From Maricaulis sp963975345 (GTDB lineage Bacteria > Pseudomonadota > Alphaproteobacteria > Caulobacterales > Maricaulaceae): DNA of 64,000 nt. Under the pieces are notes generated by a model, which made no database searches, was not told where the DNA came from, and saw only the letters and a list, made by a program, of their open reading frames with translations. How positions within the stretch are numbered: position 1 is the stretch's first letter; every line of letters begins with the position of its first letter. The stretch covers positions 296,624-360,623 of the forward strand of contig NZ_CAXBGE010000001.1 in assembly GCF_963975345.1 (NCBI RefSeq), in the 5' to 3' direction. The translations under genes and the position numbers were made by a program. Shown here piece after piece: positions 8,289 to 16,787 of the stretch.

Positions 8289-9366
8289 AGTTTTCGAGCG
8301 TCGCCCGAACCTCGGCCCGCATCACATCGATCGGGGCGAGGCCCTGCTTGGTGCGGATATGCCAATAAGTCCAACCATTGCACGACGGTGCGCTCTGGAT
8401 CTGGGCACCGACCTGATGGATCGAACCGGAGCGGTCACCGGCGATAATCGAGCCATCGGCGCGCACACGGGCGGTGTGTTGGCCCTTGGGCGAGTAAAGC
8501 GTATCGCCCGGCTTCACCATACCGCGTTCGACCAGCGTGCCGAAGGGAATGCGGGTCTGGGCGCGCGGTGACTGGGTGACGCACATCGCATCGCTGCTGG
8601 CCGGCTGGATTTCAGCGAGCCGTGCGCGGGCGACTTTGAGATATTCGGCATCGCGTTCAATGCCGATATAATGGCGGCCGAGACGTTTGGCGGCGGCGCC
8701 AGTCGTGCCGGTGCCGAAGAAGGGGTCGAGCACGAGATCGCCTGGATTAGTGGTCGAGAGCAGGACGCGGTGCAGCAGCGATTCCGGCTTTTGCGTCGGA
8801 TGCGCCTTCTTGCCGTCCTCGCCTTTGAGACGCTCACCACCGGAACAGATCGGCAGAGACCAGTCGGAGCGCATCTGTACGCCGTCATTGAGGGCTTTCA
8901 TCGCCGCATAATTGAAGGTTGGACGGCCGTCCTTGGTCTTGGCGGCCCAGATCAGGGTCTCGTGCGCATTGGTAAAGCGCGTGCCCTTGAAATTCGGCAT
9001 CGGATTGGTCTTGCGCCAGATGATGTCATTGAGGACCCAAAATCCGGCATCCTGCAGGATGCCGCCGACGCGGAAAATATTGTGATAGCTGCCGATCACC
9101 CAGATGGCGCCGTTCGGCTTGAGCACGCGGCGGGCCTGTTCCAGCCAGCTCCAGGTGAAGAGGTCGTAATCGTCGAAACCGCCGATCTGGTCCCAGTCAT
9201 TATCGACCGCATCGACTTTGGAATTGTCGGGCCGGTGCAGGTCGCCGCCGAGCTGGAGATTATAGGGCGGGTCGGCGAAGACGAGATCGACGCTCGCATC
9301 GGGAAGCGTTTTCATCACTTCGACGCACTCGCCCTCGAAAATCTGATCGATCGGGGACTTCACCAT
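8287..9366 (-). CDS. ccrM: Cell-cycle DNA adenine methyltransferase CcrM (GANTC)
   Basis: This is a beta-class N6-adenine methyltransferase that modifies GANTC. The catalytic DPPY is at 32-35 (VFADPPYNLQLGGDLHRPD), and the SAM-binding FGTGTTGAAAKRLGRHYIG lies in the C-terminal half, followed by the CcrM-specific C-terminal domain (QSAPSCNGWTYWH). The 359-residue length from the ATG at 9366 fits Caulobacter CcrM. That ATG has a GGAG nine bases upstream and gives MVKSPIDQIFEGEC; an upstream start at 9411 would add 15 unlikely residues. In Caulobacter, ccrM is activated late in the cell cycle by CtrA, and the upstream motifs here are consistent with that control. Confidence 0.97.
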   Translation of the reverse strand: MVKSPIDQIFEGECVEVMKTLPDASVDLVFADPPYNLQLGGDLHRPDNSKVDAVDNDWDQIGGFDDYDLFTWSWLEQARRVLKPNGAIWVIGSYHNIFRVGGILQDAGFWVLNDIIWRKTNPMPNFKGTRFTNAHETLIWAAKTKDGRPTFNYAAMKALNDGVQMRSDWSLPICSGGERLKGEDGKKAHPTQKPESLLHRVLLSTTNPGDLVLDPFFGTGTTGAAAKRLGRHYIGIERDAEYLKVARARLAEIQPASSDAMCVTQSPRAQTRIPFGTLVERGMVKPGDTLYSPKGQHTARVRADGSIIAGDRSGSIHQVGAQIQSAPSCNGWTYWHIRTKQGLAPIDVMRAEVRATLEN

Positions 9367-9417
9367 AACGCACCACTCCACTCGCCTGCATGAGGGGCTG
9401 TTCTCAGCCATTCAGGC

Positions 9418-9432
9418 CTAACGGGTCGTTAA
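9418..9432 (-). promoter_or_regulatory. CtrA-like box upstream of ccrM
   Basis: Read on the ccrM strand this is TTAACGACCCGTTAG, which is TTAA-N7-TTAG, one mismatch from the CtrA consensus TTAA-N7-TTAA. It lies about 52-66 bases before the chosen ccrM ATG, where a -35 region could fall. CtrA activation of ccrM is established in Caulobacter; its use here is inferred from position and sequence. Confidence 0.6.
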
Positions 9433-9436
9433 GTCC

Positions 9437-9485
9437 GAATCAAGTTATCCACAAGGAGTCCGAATTTGACCCGCGAGTCCGATTC
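9437..9485. promoter_or_regulatory. GANTC cluster with a DnaA box in the ccrM promoter region
   Basis: Four GANTC sites lie in 49 bp: GAATC (9437), GAGTC (9456), GAGTC (9475) and GATTC (9481). The first three are spaced exactly 19 bp apart. A perfect DnaA box TTATCCACA (9445-9453) sits between the first two. The whole block lies between the rnhB stop and the CtrA-like box of ccrM, so it could couple ccrM transcription to methylation state and replication. Confidence 0.6.
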
Positions 9486-9490
9486 TGCGT

Positions 9491-10072
9491 CTAGCGGTTT
9501 TCGAGCGCCGTTCGGACCGGCGCATAGCTGAAACGGTGAATCGGGCAAGGGCCGAGCGCGATCAGAGCGTTACGATGAATGGCGCTGGGATAGCCCTTGT
9601 GCCCCTCAAACCCGTATCCGGGAAAACGCAGCGCGGCGCGCAGCATCAGCGCGTCGCGAACCGTCTTGGCAATAATCGAGGCCGCGCCAATCGCCGCTTC
9701 CGTGGCATCCCCCTTGATGATCGCCTCGGCGCTGCAGGGCAGTCCGACCGGCACGCGATTTCCATCGATCAGAACATGTCCGGGCGCCCGTGGCAGATTG
9801 CGCACCGCGCGCGCCATGGCCGTCATCGTCGCCTGCAATATGTTGAGCCGGTCAATCTCCTCCGGCTCGGCAATGCCAACCCCAACCCAAGCATATTGCC
9901 GGATCTGCACGGCGAGGCTGGCGCGCCGCTTCTCGGAAATCGCCTTGGAATCACCAAGCCCGGCAATCGGCCGGGCCGGATCCAGGATTACCGCCGCCGC
10001 CACAACAGGCCCGGCGAGCGGGCCGCGCCCGGCTTCATCGACGCCGGCAATCAAGGTTTGGTCCATGGACAT
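9491..10072 (-). CDS. rnhB: Ribonuclease HII
   Basis: RNase HII cleaves RNA in RNA/DNA hybrids and removes misincorporated ribonucleotides. The N-terminal signature GVDEAGRGPLAG contains the first catalytic acids D12 and E13. The remaining acidic residues are in VLIDGNRV and in the segment around SIIAKTVRDALM. The length of 193 residues is normal. MSMDQ offers two possible ATG starts six bases apart. It lies upstream of ccrM on the same strand, but the motif-rich gap suggests that ccrM has its own promoter. Confidence 0.95.
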   Translation of the reverse strand: MSMDQTLIAGVDEAGRGPLAGPVVAAAVILDPARPIAGLGDSKAISEKRRASLAVQIRQYAWVGVGIAEPEEIDRLNILQATMTAMARAVRNLPRAPGHVLIDGNRVPVGLPCSAEAIIKGDATEAAIGAASIIAKTVRDALMLRAALRFPGYGFEGHKGYPSAIHRNALIALGPCPIHRFSYAPVRTALENR

Positions 10073-10221
10073 GATCGGCTTCCCGGTGAGCGGTCGCCGA
10101 ACCTATCCCGGTGGTCGGCCAAAATCATGTCCCGGCACCACCCTCATTCAGGCTGACAAGCGTGCTGCCGGTTGCGCCTGTATGCCCCGCTGTACAGGCA
10201 GGGACGGAGGGCCGGTCAAGC

Positions 10222-11076
10222 CTAGCTCTCCACCCGCTCTTCAAGCCTTGTCTTGCGGGTCGGTCCACCTTTCATTCGGCGGTACCAGAAGAAAAGGGCG
10301 CCGATCGGAACGCAAACTGCGATGACCCAGGGGCCTATGCCCTCGCGCAGAATGCTAGCACCGAAGACGAGAAAACCAATCAGGTTGAGCGATGCGCCGG
10401 ACTCACCGGTCTGTATGGTGGGTGAAGCAAGCCACCAGGCGCCGGTGCTCCAATTGATCGCGAATTGCGGGTAGCAGCCGATCAGGATGAAGAGGGTCCA
10501 GAGGATGCGGCGCTTGATCTGCGGCGTGCGGAACATGGCGATCAGGGTGAACAACACAAATAGGGGCACCAAGATCGCTGCGACACCGAAAATCTTGTGG
10601 CTCAGGGTCAGCTCGCTGAAGGCGGGCGGTGTGGCCACTTGCTCAGGCGTGGGGGTGGTGAACCTGAATCTGTTGATCACCCATACTCCGGTTTCATCGG
10701 AGGTCATCTCCAGGCGCAACATCAGAACCTGCTCGTCCCAGGTCAGCGTGTGGACCGTTGCGAGCGTCCGCTGCGTCCCGGCGTTGAGGGTCGCGCTTGC
10801 GCCAAGATAGGCGTAGGTCAATTTGACCTCCTGCGGCGGGCCTTCGGGCAGCAGTTCGAGAATTTGCGGCAGGGCGGCCTCGATGGCCGCCTGATCGATT
10901 TCCGGGTTGAGGTAGGGGCGGAATGCCTCCAAATCGTGATCCGAGACCGCTGCGATCAATTCGGCCAGCATGGGTTTTGCGTCGTCCGGCACGATACCGG
11001 CCACCATTTCGTTGAAATTGCAGCCGCTGAGAACAAGGGCGCAAAGCCCCAGACACAGGTTTCGGGCAAGTTTCAT
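10222..11076 (-). CDS. Hypothetical lipoprotein with C-terminal membrane helices
   Basis: The protein of 284 residues was not recognised. It starts with a lipoprotein signal (CLGLCALVLSGC). An extracytoplasmic domain of about 120 residues follows (DAKPMLAELIAAVSDHDLEAFRPYLNPEIDQ, resembling a DUF3887-like small fold). The C-terminal half has about three hydrophobic helices (IFGVAAILVPLFVLFTLIAMF, ILWTLFILIGCY, WVIAVCVPIGALFFWY). A lipobox followed by several transmembrane segments is uncommon. The ATG at 11076 gives the signal peptide and has a G-rich stretch upstream. Neighbours give no functional clue. Confidence 0.75.
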   Translation of the reverse strand: MKLARNLCLGLCALVLSGCNFNEMVAGIVPDDAKPMLAELIAAVSDHDLEAFRPYLNPEIDQAAIEAALPQILELLPEGPPQEVKLTYAYLGASATLNAGTQRTLATVHTLTWDEQVLMLRLEMTSDETGVWVINRFRFTTPTPEQVATPPAFSELTLSHKIFGVAAILVPLFVLFTLIAMFRTPQIKRRILWTLFILIGCYPQFAINWSTGAWWLASPTIQTGESGASLNLIGFLVFGASILREGIGPWVIAVCVPIGALFFWYRRMKGGPTRKTRLEERVES

Positions 11077-11149
11077 GATGATGTTTCCCCCAGCACAATC
11101 TGTAATCAATGCGCGGCAGGGCTGCAATCGAATAACTACCCTCGGGCGC

Positions 11150-12268
11150 TCAGAACAGGCTGGGCTGTGTCGCCGAGCCGAGCGGGCGCTCGAAAGCGGC
11201 GAAATCGGGCACGGGCCGCGCGCCATCCAGACCGCTGCGTTTTACCGCCGCGCGAAAGCGCGCTGCGATCAGCTCGGCATAGGGGCCGGTGCCGCGACCG
11301 CGTGTGCCCCAGCTGGCGTCATAATCCTTGCCGCCGCGCATCTGGCGCAACAGCGACAGAACGCGGGCTGCGCTGTCGGGGCGTTTATCGGCGAGCCAGT
11401 CGCGGAACAGATCCTTGATCTCCAAGGGCAGTCGCAGCAGCACATAGCCGGCCCGGCTGGCACCGGCGGTCGCCGCTTCGGCCAATAGCGCTTCGATCTC
11501 GTGATCATTCAGCCCCGGTATCACCGGCGCCATCATCACCGTTGTTGGGATGCCGGCCTCGCTCAGCCCTTTGATCGTTTCCAACCGTCGGTGCGGTGCG
11601 GCGGCGCGTGGCTCCAGATCTCGCGCCAGCTTTCGGTCGAGCGTGGTCAGCGAGATCGCACCCGAGGCAAGGCCGGCGCGCGCCATCGGGGCGAGAATGT
11701 CGAGATCACGTAGCACCAGCGCCGATTTGGTGATGAAGCTGACCGGGTGTTTGTAGCGGGCGAAGACTTTGAGGATATCGCGCGTCGTTTCCAGTCTGCG
11801 CTCGAGCGGCTGCCAGGCATCGGTATTGGCGCCGAGCATGATCTGGCGCGGCCGATAGCCCGGCTTGTTGAAGGCCGCCTCGAGCAAGGCGGCAGCATCG
11901 GGCTTGGAAAAGATCACGCTCTCGAAATCGAGCCCTGGCGAATAGCCGAGAAAGGCGTGGCTGGGCCGGGCGTAACAATAGACGCAGCCATGCTCGCAAC
12001 CCCGATAGGGATTGATCGACTGGTCGAAGGAAATATCAGGCGAATTATTGGTCGCGATGATTGAGCGCGATGTGTCCTTCAGAACGATGGTCGCCAGTTG
12101 CGGCGGCGTCGCATCGCCCTCAGTCCAGCCATCGGTCCAGCCATCATCAAACGCTTCGCGGCTCGTCGCTTCAAACCGCCCGGAAAGGTTTGACCGAGCA
12201 CCTCGACCCCGGGGCGGCGGGGTCTGGATTGGGGCATTTTGGGCGTAGCCTCCAGGGCGCTCGGTCAT
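11150..12268 (-). CDS. PA0069-family radical SAM protein
   Basis: The cluster-binding motif C-x3-C-x2-C is at C91, C95 and C98 (RGCEHGCVYCYARPSH), in the variant shared with spore photoproduct lyase-like enzymes. Upstream is the conserved block SFDQSINPYRG, and downstream are LGANTDAWQPLE and MAPVIPGLND. These features define the PA0069 family of radical SAM proteins, whose reaction is not established. The 372-residue protein stands alone on the minus strand, with short gaps to the lipoprotein gene and the uracil glycosylase gene. Its proximity to repair genes hints at DNA photoproduct or nucleic acid chemistry, but that is speculation. Confidence 0.88.
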   Translation of the reverse strand: MTERPGGYAQNAPIQTPPPRGRGARSNLSGRFEATSREAFDDGWTDGWTEGDATPPQLATIVLKDTSRSIIATNNSPDISFDQSINPYRGCEHGCVYCYARPSHAFLGYSPGLDFESVIFSKPDAAALLEAAFNKPGYRPRQIMLGANTDAWQPLERRLETTRDILKVFARYKHPVSFITKSALVLRDLDILAPMARAGLASGAISLTTLDRKLARDLEPRAAAPHRRLETIKGLSEAGIPTTVMMAPVIPGLNDHEIEALLAEAATAGASRAGYVLLRLPLEIKDLFRDWLADKRPDSAARVLSLLRQMRGGKDYDASWGTRGRGTGPYAELIAARFRAAVKRSGLDGARPVPDFAAFERPLGSATQPSLF

Positions 12269-12372
12269 GAGCTGGACTATGACTCAGATTTAGAACAAAT
12301 CAAGAACAAAAATTATAAAGGCCATGAATTTTCCACGAGCGGGATCGCGGCGTCATTCGCAATCGGGTGTGG

Positions 12373-13200
12373 TCAGCCCTCCAGCCGTTTCGCCAGCGCC
12401 AGCATGTCCGGCCAGACGAAACGCTTCTCCGTTGGGCGCTTGAGGAGATAGGCGGGGTGGAAGGTCGGCAAGGCGGGGATGGTGTTGCCCGTTGGCTCGC
12501 CCGCCGCGTCGCGCAGCGGGTAGTCGACCCATTGGCCGCGCAGCTTGGTGATGTTCTCGCTGCTGGCGAGCAGGGTCCGCGCAGCGATATCGCCAGCCAG
12601 GATGAGAAGGTCCGGCTTGATCAGCGCGATATGGCGCTCGATGAAGGGCAGGCAGGAGGCGATTTCGTCTTGGGTCGGGCTGCGATTGCCCGGCGGACGC
12701 CAATTGATGACATTGGTGATGTAGAGCTGGTCCGGCGTGAGCCCGATCGAGGCGAAGATCCGGTCGAGCAAAAGCCCGGCGGGGCCGACAAAGGGTTGGC
12801 CCTCCATATCCTCATCGCGGCCGGGCGCCTCGCCGATAATCATGATTTTCGCCGCCGGATTGCCGCGGGCGAACACGGTATTGCGCGCTGTATTGCGTAG
12901 CGGGCAGCCGTGAAAGCCTTCAATCGCCGTGCGCAGCGCGTCCAGCGTGTCGGCCTTGGCCGCCAGTTCGCGCGCCCCCGGTCCGTCACTGACTCCATCG
13001 CCAAAGCCGGCGGCCTTGGCCGAGGCCGCTGTCGCCGGGCGGGGTTCGGTTGAACGGGGCTGGCTCGCTGGAGCGGATGCTGTAGATCGGCTCGCCGCCG
13101 GTGCTGCCGCCGCGCGCGGACGTACAATCGGTTCGTCGAGCGGGATTCCAGCCTCCTCCCACCAAGCGATCAGCGCCTTGAGGGCTTTTTCGTCGGCCAA
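12373..13200 (-). CDS. Uracil-DNA glycosylase, family 4-like
   Basis: The glycosylase removes uracil from DNA. Motif 1, GEAPGRDEDMEGQPFVG (123-139), and motif 3, HPAYLL (248-253), are clear, and ITNVINWRPPGNR is the usual central block. An Ala/Pro/Ser-rich N-terminal extension (about 25-75) separates a short helical start from the catalytic domain. The cysteine pair expected near residues 96-99 in iron-sulphur members is incomplete here: only Cys99 is present (GFHGCPL), so this subgroup may lack a [4Fe-4S] cluster. It is divergent from the ETF-QO gene. Confidence 0.88.
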   Translation of the reverse strand: MADEKALKALIAWWEEAGIPLDEPIVRPRAAAAPAASRSTASAPASQPRSTEPRPATAASAKAAGFGDGVSDGPGARELAAKADTLDALRTAIEGFHGCPLRNTARNTVFARGNPAAKIMIIGEAPGRDEDMEGQPFVGPAGLLLDRIFASIGLTPDQLYITNVINWRPPGNRSPTQDEIASCLPFIERHIALIKPDLLILAGDIAARTLLASSENITKLRGQWVDYPLRDAAGEPTGNTIPALPTFHPAYLLKRPTEKRFVWPDMLALAKRLEG

Positions 13201-13365
13201 GGTGAGGGGGGAGGTTTGAATGGTCAGTCCTTACGTGAACGTCAACGTCACAAATTTGGCTTCCCTGCGCCGCAAGCGCTGGATGCCGGGGCGATCCTAA
13301 GCTATGACCGGATAGCCGCAAGCCGGATATGTGCTGATTCCGTATAGACAAGAGGTCGCTTCCCC

Positions 13366-15039
13366 ATGACTGACGCCGCCATCGAACGCGAATCCATGGA
13401 TTATGACGTTGTCATCGTTGGAGGCGGGCCCGCTGGCCTGTCCGCTGCGATCCGTCTCAAGCAGCTCGCCGCCGAGGCCGGGGCCGAGGTCTCGATCGCG
13501 GTGCTGGAAAAAGGCGCCGAAATCGGGGCTCACATTCTGTCCGGCGCCGTGGTCGACCCCAAGGCACTCAACGAGCTTTTGCCCGACTGGAAGAATATGG
13601 GCGCGCCAATCAATGATGCCGTGAAGACCGACATCTTCGAGATCTTGGGTCATCACGGTTCGATCAGCCTGCCGACCTTCTTTTTCCCGCCGCTGATGAG
13701 CAATCATGGCTGCCATATCGTGTCGCTGGGCAATGTCTGCCGCTGGCTCGGTGAGCAGGCCGAGGCGCTGGGGGTCGAGATTTATCCCGGATTTCCAGCT
13801 GCCGCGCTGGTCGAGGAAGACGGCGCCATCAAGGGCGTCGTGACCGGCGATTTCGGTGTCGCGAAGGACGGGTCCCACAAGGACAGCTATCAGCCGGGCA
13901 TGGAATTGCGCGGCAAGTACACGCTGATCGGCGAGGGCGTGCGCGGATCGCTGGCCAAGCAGCTGATCGAACGTTTCGATCTCTCCGCCGGCAAGGAACC
14001 GCAGAAATTCGGCATCGGCCTGAAAGAGCTGTGGCGCGTGAAGCCGGAGAACCACAAGCCGGGCATGGTCAAGCACACGATGGGCTGGCCGCTCGACGGC
14101 AAGACCGGTGGCGGCTCCTTCATGTATCATTATGGCGAGAACCTGGTCTCGATCGGTTTCGTCGTTCACCTCAATTACAAGAACCCTTATTTGTCGCCCT
14201 TCGACGAGTTCCAGCGTCTGAAAACCCATCCGGCAATCAGTGCGACGCTGGAGGGCGGCGAGCGTCTGTCCTATGGCGCCCGCGCCATCACCGAGGGCGG
14301 CTATCAATCCGTGCCGAAGCTCGCCTTCCCGGGCGGCGCGCTGATCGGTTGTTCCGCCGGTTTCGTCAACGTCCCGCGCATCAAGGGCAGCCATAACGCC
14401 ATGAAAACCGGCATGCTCGCCGCCGAAGCCGCCTTTGCCGCAATCCAGTCCGGCCGCGCCCATGACGAGCTCAGCGAATACCAGGCCGCCTATGAGAATT
14501 CCTGGGTCGCCAAGGACCTCAAGCGCGTCCGCAATGTCAAACCGCTCTGGTCGAAATTCGGTACGCTTCTCGGCGTCATGCTTGGCGGCATCGACATGTG
14601 GTGCAATACGCTGTTTGGCGGCTGGTCGCCCTTCGGCACGATGAGCCATGGCAAAACCGATGCCGCCAGTCTTGAGCCGGCTTCGCAGCACACGCCGATC
14701 GCCTATCCAAAGCCCGATGGCGTGCTGACCTTCGACCGCTTGTCGTCGGTCTTCATCTCCAACACCAATCATGAGGAGAACCAGCCGGTTCACCTCAAGG
14801 TCGCCGACATGGCTCTGCAGGAGAGCTCGGAGCTGGGCGAGTTTGCCGGTCCGTCGACGCGCTATTGCCCGGCTGGTGTCTACGAATGGATCAAGGATGA
14901 GGTCAGCGGCGAGGAGAAGTTCCAGATCAACGCCCAGAACTGTGTCCACTGCAAGACTTGCGACATCAAGGACCCGAACCAGAACATCAACTGGACGACG
15001 CCCGAGGGCGGCGGTGGTCCGATGTATGCCAATATGTAG
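13366..15039 (+). CDS. Electron transfer flavoprotein-ubiquinone oxidoreductase
   Basis: ETF-QO passes electrons from acyl-CoA and other dehydrogenases, via ETF, to ubiquinone at the membrane. The FAD-binding GGGPAG is at 19-24 after a short leader. The C-terminal [4Fe-4S] ligands are C501, C526, C529 and C532 (CVHCKTCDIKDPNQNINW), ending in GGGGPMYANM. The 557-residue length is standard. No etfA or etfB genes lie in the window. The gene is followed after 56 bp by the TPR lipoprotein gene, and the run then continues through ispE and the WecA-like gene with start-stop overlaps. Confidence 0.96.
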   Translation: MTDAAIERESMDYDVVIVGGGPAGLSAAIRLKQLAAEAGAEVSIAVLEKGAEIGAHILSGAVVDPKALNELLPDWKNMGAPINDAVKTDIFEILGHHGSISLPTFFFPPLMSNHGCHIVSLGNVCRWLGEQAEALGVEIYPGFPAAALVEEDGAIKGVVTGDFGVAKDGSHKDSYQPGMELRGKYTLIGEGVRGSLAKQLIERFDLSAGKEPQKFGIGLKELWRVKPENHKPGMVKHTMGWPLDGKTGGGSFMYHYGENLVSIGFVVHLNYKNPYLSPFDEFQRLKTHPAISATLEGGERLSYGARAITEGGYQSVPKLAFPGGALIGCSAGFVNVPRIKGSHNAMKTGMLAAEAAFAAIQSGRAHDELSEYQAAYENSWVAKDLKRVRNVKPLWSKFGTLLGVMLGGIDMWCNTLFGGWSPFGTMSHGKTDAASLEPASQHTPIAYPKPDGVLTFDRLSSVFISNTNHEENQPVHLKVADMALQESSELGEFAGPSTRYCPAGVYEWIKDEVSGEEKFQINAQNCVHCKTCDIKDPNQNINWTTPEGGGGPMYANM

Positions 15040-15095
15040 TCCACCACCGGTATTGAGGCCTTGCGCGCAGACGCGCGAGGAAGGAGCATGACGCC

Positions 15096-16787
15096 ATGAT
15101 CAAACTCTTGCGCGTCCTGCCCCTGTTTCTCACCGTCTTCGCCATGGTGTCTTGTGCCTCCGTGCCCGATGACGACCGTTCGGCCTATGGCGCCTTCCTG
15201 GCGGCCCGCCATGCCGGAGTGAATCGCGATGCCCAGGGCGCGGCGGATTATTATGCCGAGGCGCTGCGTCGCATGCCTGGCGACGCTATTCTGACGGATC
15301 GCGCCTATGTCACGGCCGTTCTGGCTGGCGAAATGGATCGCTCCGTCGTGTTGGCAGAGGCTAGCGCAGCAGAGGGCGATCCGAGCCGCCTGGCCAGCCT
15401 CTATCTCGCGGCGGATCAGATTGACAAGCGACGCTATGCACAGGCGCTCGACACCTTGCATGGCGCGCCGGACTTCGGCCCGTTCAACACATTTCTGGCG
15501 CAGATCTGGACGCAATGGGCTCTGCTCGGCAGCGGTGCCGTGGATCAAGCACTGGCCGGGGCGGAAGCGCTGTCATCGCCGGGCTTCCTGTCCCCCTTCA
15601 TTCCGATCCATCGTGCCATGTTGTTCGACGCCGCTGATCGCGTCGAAGATGCCGATGGTGCCTACCAGGCGGCTGTTTTCGCTTCGCCTTTCCCACGCAT
15701 GGCAACCGAACTCTACGGAAATTTCCTTGAGCGACAGCGGCGTCCCGCCGACGCCATCGCGCTCTACCAAGCCTATCTGGAAGGCGATCCACGCGATGCC
15801 AGCATCCAACAGGCGCTTGATCGCGTGACGGCCGGCGGCCGCCCAGCGCGACGCCCGACAATTGCTCAATTCGCCGCCCGTTCGGCCTTCGGCCCTGCAG
15901 CCAGCCTCGCCTCCCAGGCCCAGATGGACATGGCGGTTATCTACCTGCGCATGTTGCAACGGCTCGACCCGAATGATGCCGCAATCCGCGTCATGCTGGG
16001 CGAGACTTTGCAGCGTATCAGCCTGCCAGAACTGGCTCTGGTCGAATACGCCGCTGTCCCGGACGGTCCGTTCAAGACCGCCTCCGAGATCGACCGCATC
16101 TGGCTGACGGCCCGGATGGCCCGGATGGACACAGCGACCGTGATGGCGCAGCAGCTGGTTGATCGCACCGGCAATACTGAGGCCCGCTTGATCCTGGCTG
16201 ATCTGCTTCGGGTCCAGAACCGGTGTCCCGAGGCTGCGGAGCTGTATCGCAGTGTCATCGTCGACCGTCATGCGGCGGGCTTGGTGGATGATTGGCGGCA
16301 CTATTATTATCGCGCGGCCTGTCTTTACGACAGTGAGGACTGGTCGGTTGCAGAGGCGGCTTATCTGGAAGCGCTCGACGTGGCGCCGAATGAGCCGCAA
16401 ATCCTCAACGATCTCGGCTATTTGTGGATCGATCACGGGGCCAATATCTCGCGCGCTTTCGAGATGGTGTCGCGGGCGGCCGAGCTGGAGCCCGAGCAAG
16501 GCAATATCGTCGACAGCCTCGGCTGGGCGCATTACCGCCTCGGCCATTACGAGGCCGCGGTCAACGAACTGGAGCGCGCTGCTGCGCTCGACCCCGGCAA
16601 TGCGACGATCAACTATCATCTCGGTGATGCCTATTGGCAGGTCGGACGCCAGCTTGAAGCCGGCTTCCAATGGCACCGGACGCTCGATCTCGAGCCCAAT
16701 GATGCTGAGCGCGCCGGGTTGGAGGTGCGGCTGGAATCGGGTGTGCCTGCAGCCGAATCCGTTCCGATCGAGGTCGAAGGTCCGTGA
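15096..16787 (+). CDS. Tetratricopeptide-repeat lipoprotein
   Basis: A lipobox ends at Cys20 (FAMVSC), followed by more than 500 residues of paired helices. TPR units are most obvious between about 400 and 535 (AEAAYLEALDVAPNEPQILNDLG, VDSLGWAHYRLGHYEAAVNELERA, INYHLGDAYWQVGRQLEAG). TPR lipoproteins commonly scaffold envelope complexes, and this type is often found near ETF-QO and ispE in alphaproteobacteria; the role is unknown. Its stop codon overlaps the ispE start by 4 bp (GTGA), so the two are translationally coupled. Confidence 0.9.
   Translation: MIKLLRVLPLFLTVFAMVSCASVPDDDRSAYGAFLAARHAGVNRDAQGAADYYAEALRRMPGDAILTDRAYVTAVLAGEMDRSVVLAEASAAEGDPSRLASLYLAADQIDKRRYAQALDTLHGAPDFGPFNTFLAQIWTQWALLGSGAVDQALAGAEALSSPGFLSPFIPIHRAMLFDAADRVEDADGAYQAAVFASPFPRMATELYGNFLERQRRPADAIALYQAYLEGDPRDASIQQALDRVTAGGRPARRPTIAQFAARSAFGPAASLASQAQMDMAVIYLRMLQRLDPNDAAIRVMLGETLQRISLPELALVEYAAVPDGPFKTASEIDRIWLTARMARMDTATVMAQQLVDRTGNTEARLILADLLRVQNRCPEAAELYRSVIVDRHAAGLVDDWRHYYYRAACLYDSEDWSVAEAAYLEALDVAPNEPQILNDLGYLWIDHGANISRAFEMVSRAAELEPEQGNIVDSLGWAHYRLGHYEAAVNELERAAALDPGNATINYHLGDAYWQVGRQLEAGFQWHRTLDLEPNDAERAGLEVRLESGVPAAESVPIEVEGP

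Noticed and set aside
10176..10199. GCCTGTA/TACAGGC inverted repeat upstream of rnhB
   Set aside because: A short stem with a ten-base loop and no T-run; it could be chance or a weak operator, and I have no further support.
13297..14949. Open frame of 550 codons on the minus strand opposite ETF-QO
   Set aside because: It is antisense to a clearly conserved ETF-QO gene; GC-rich coding strands generate such frames and its translation has no recognisable domain.
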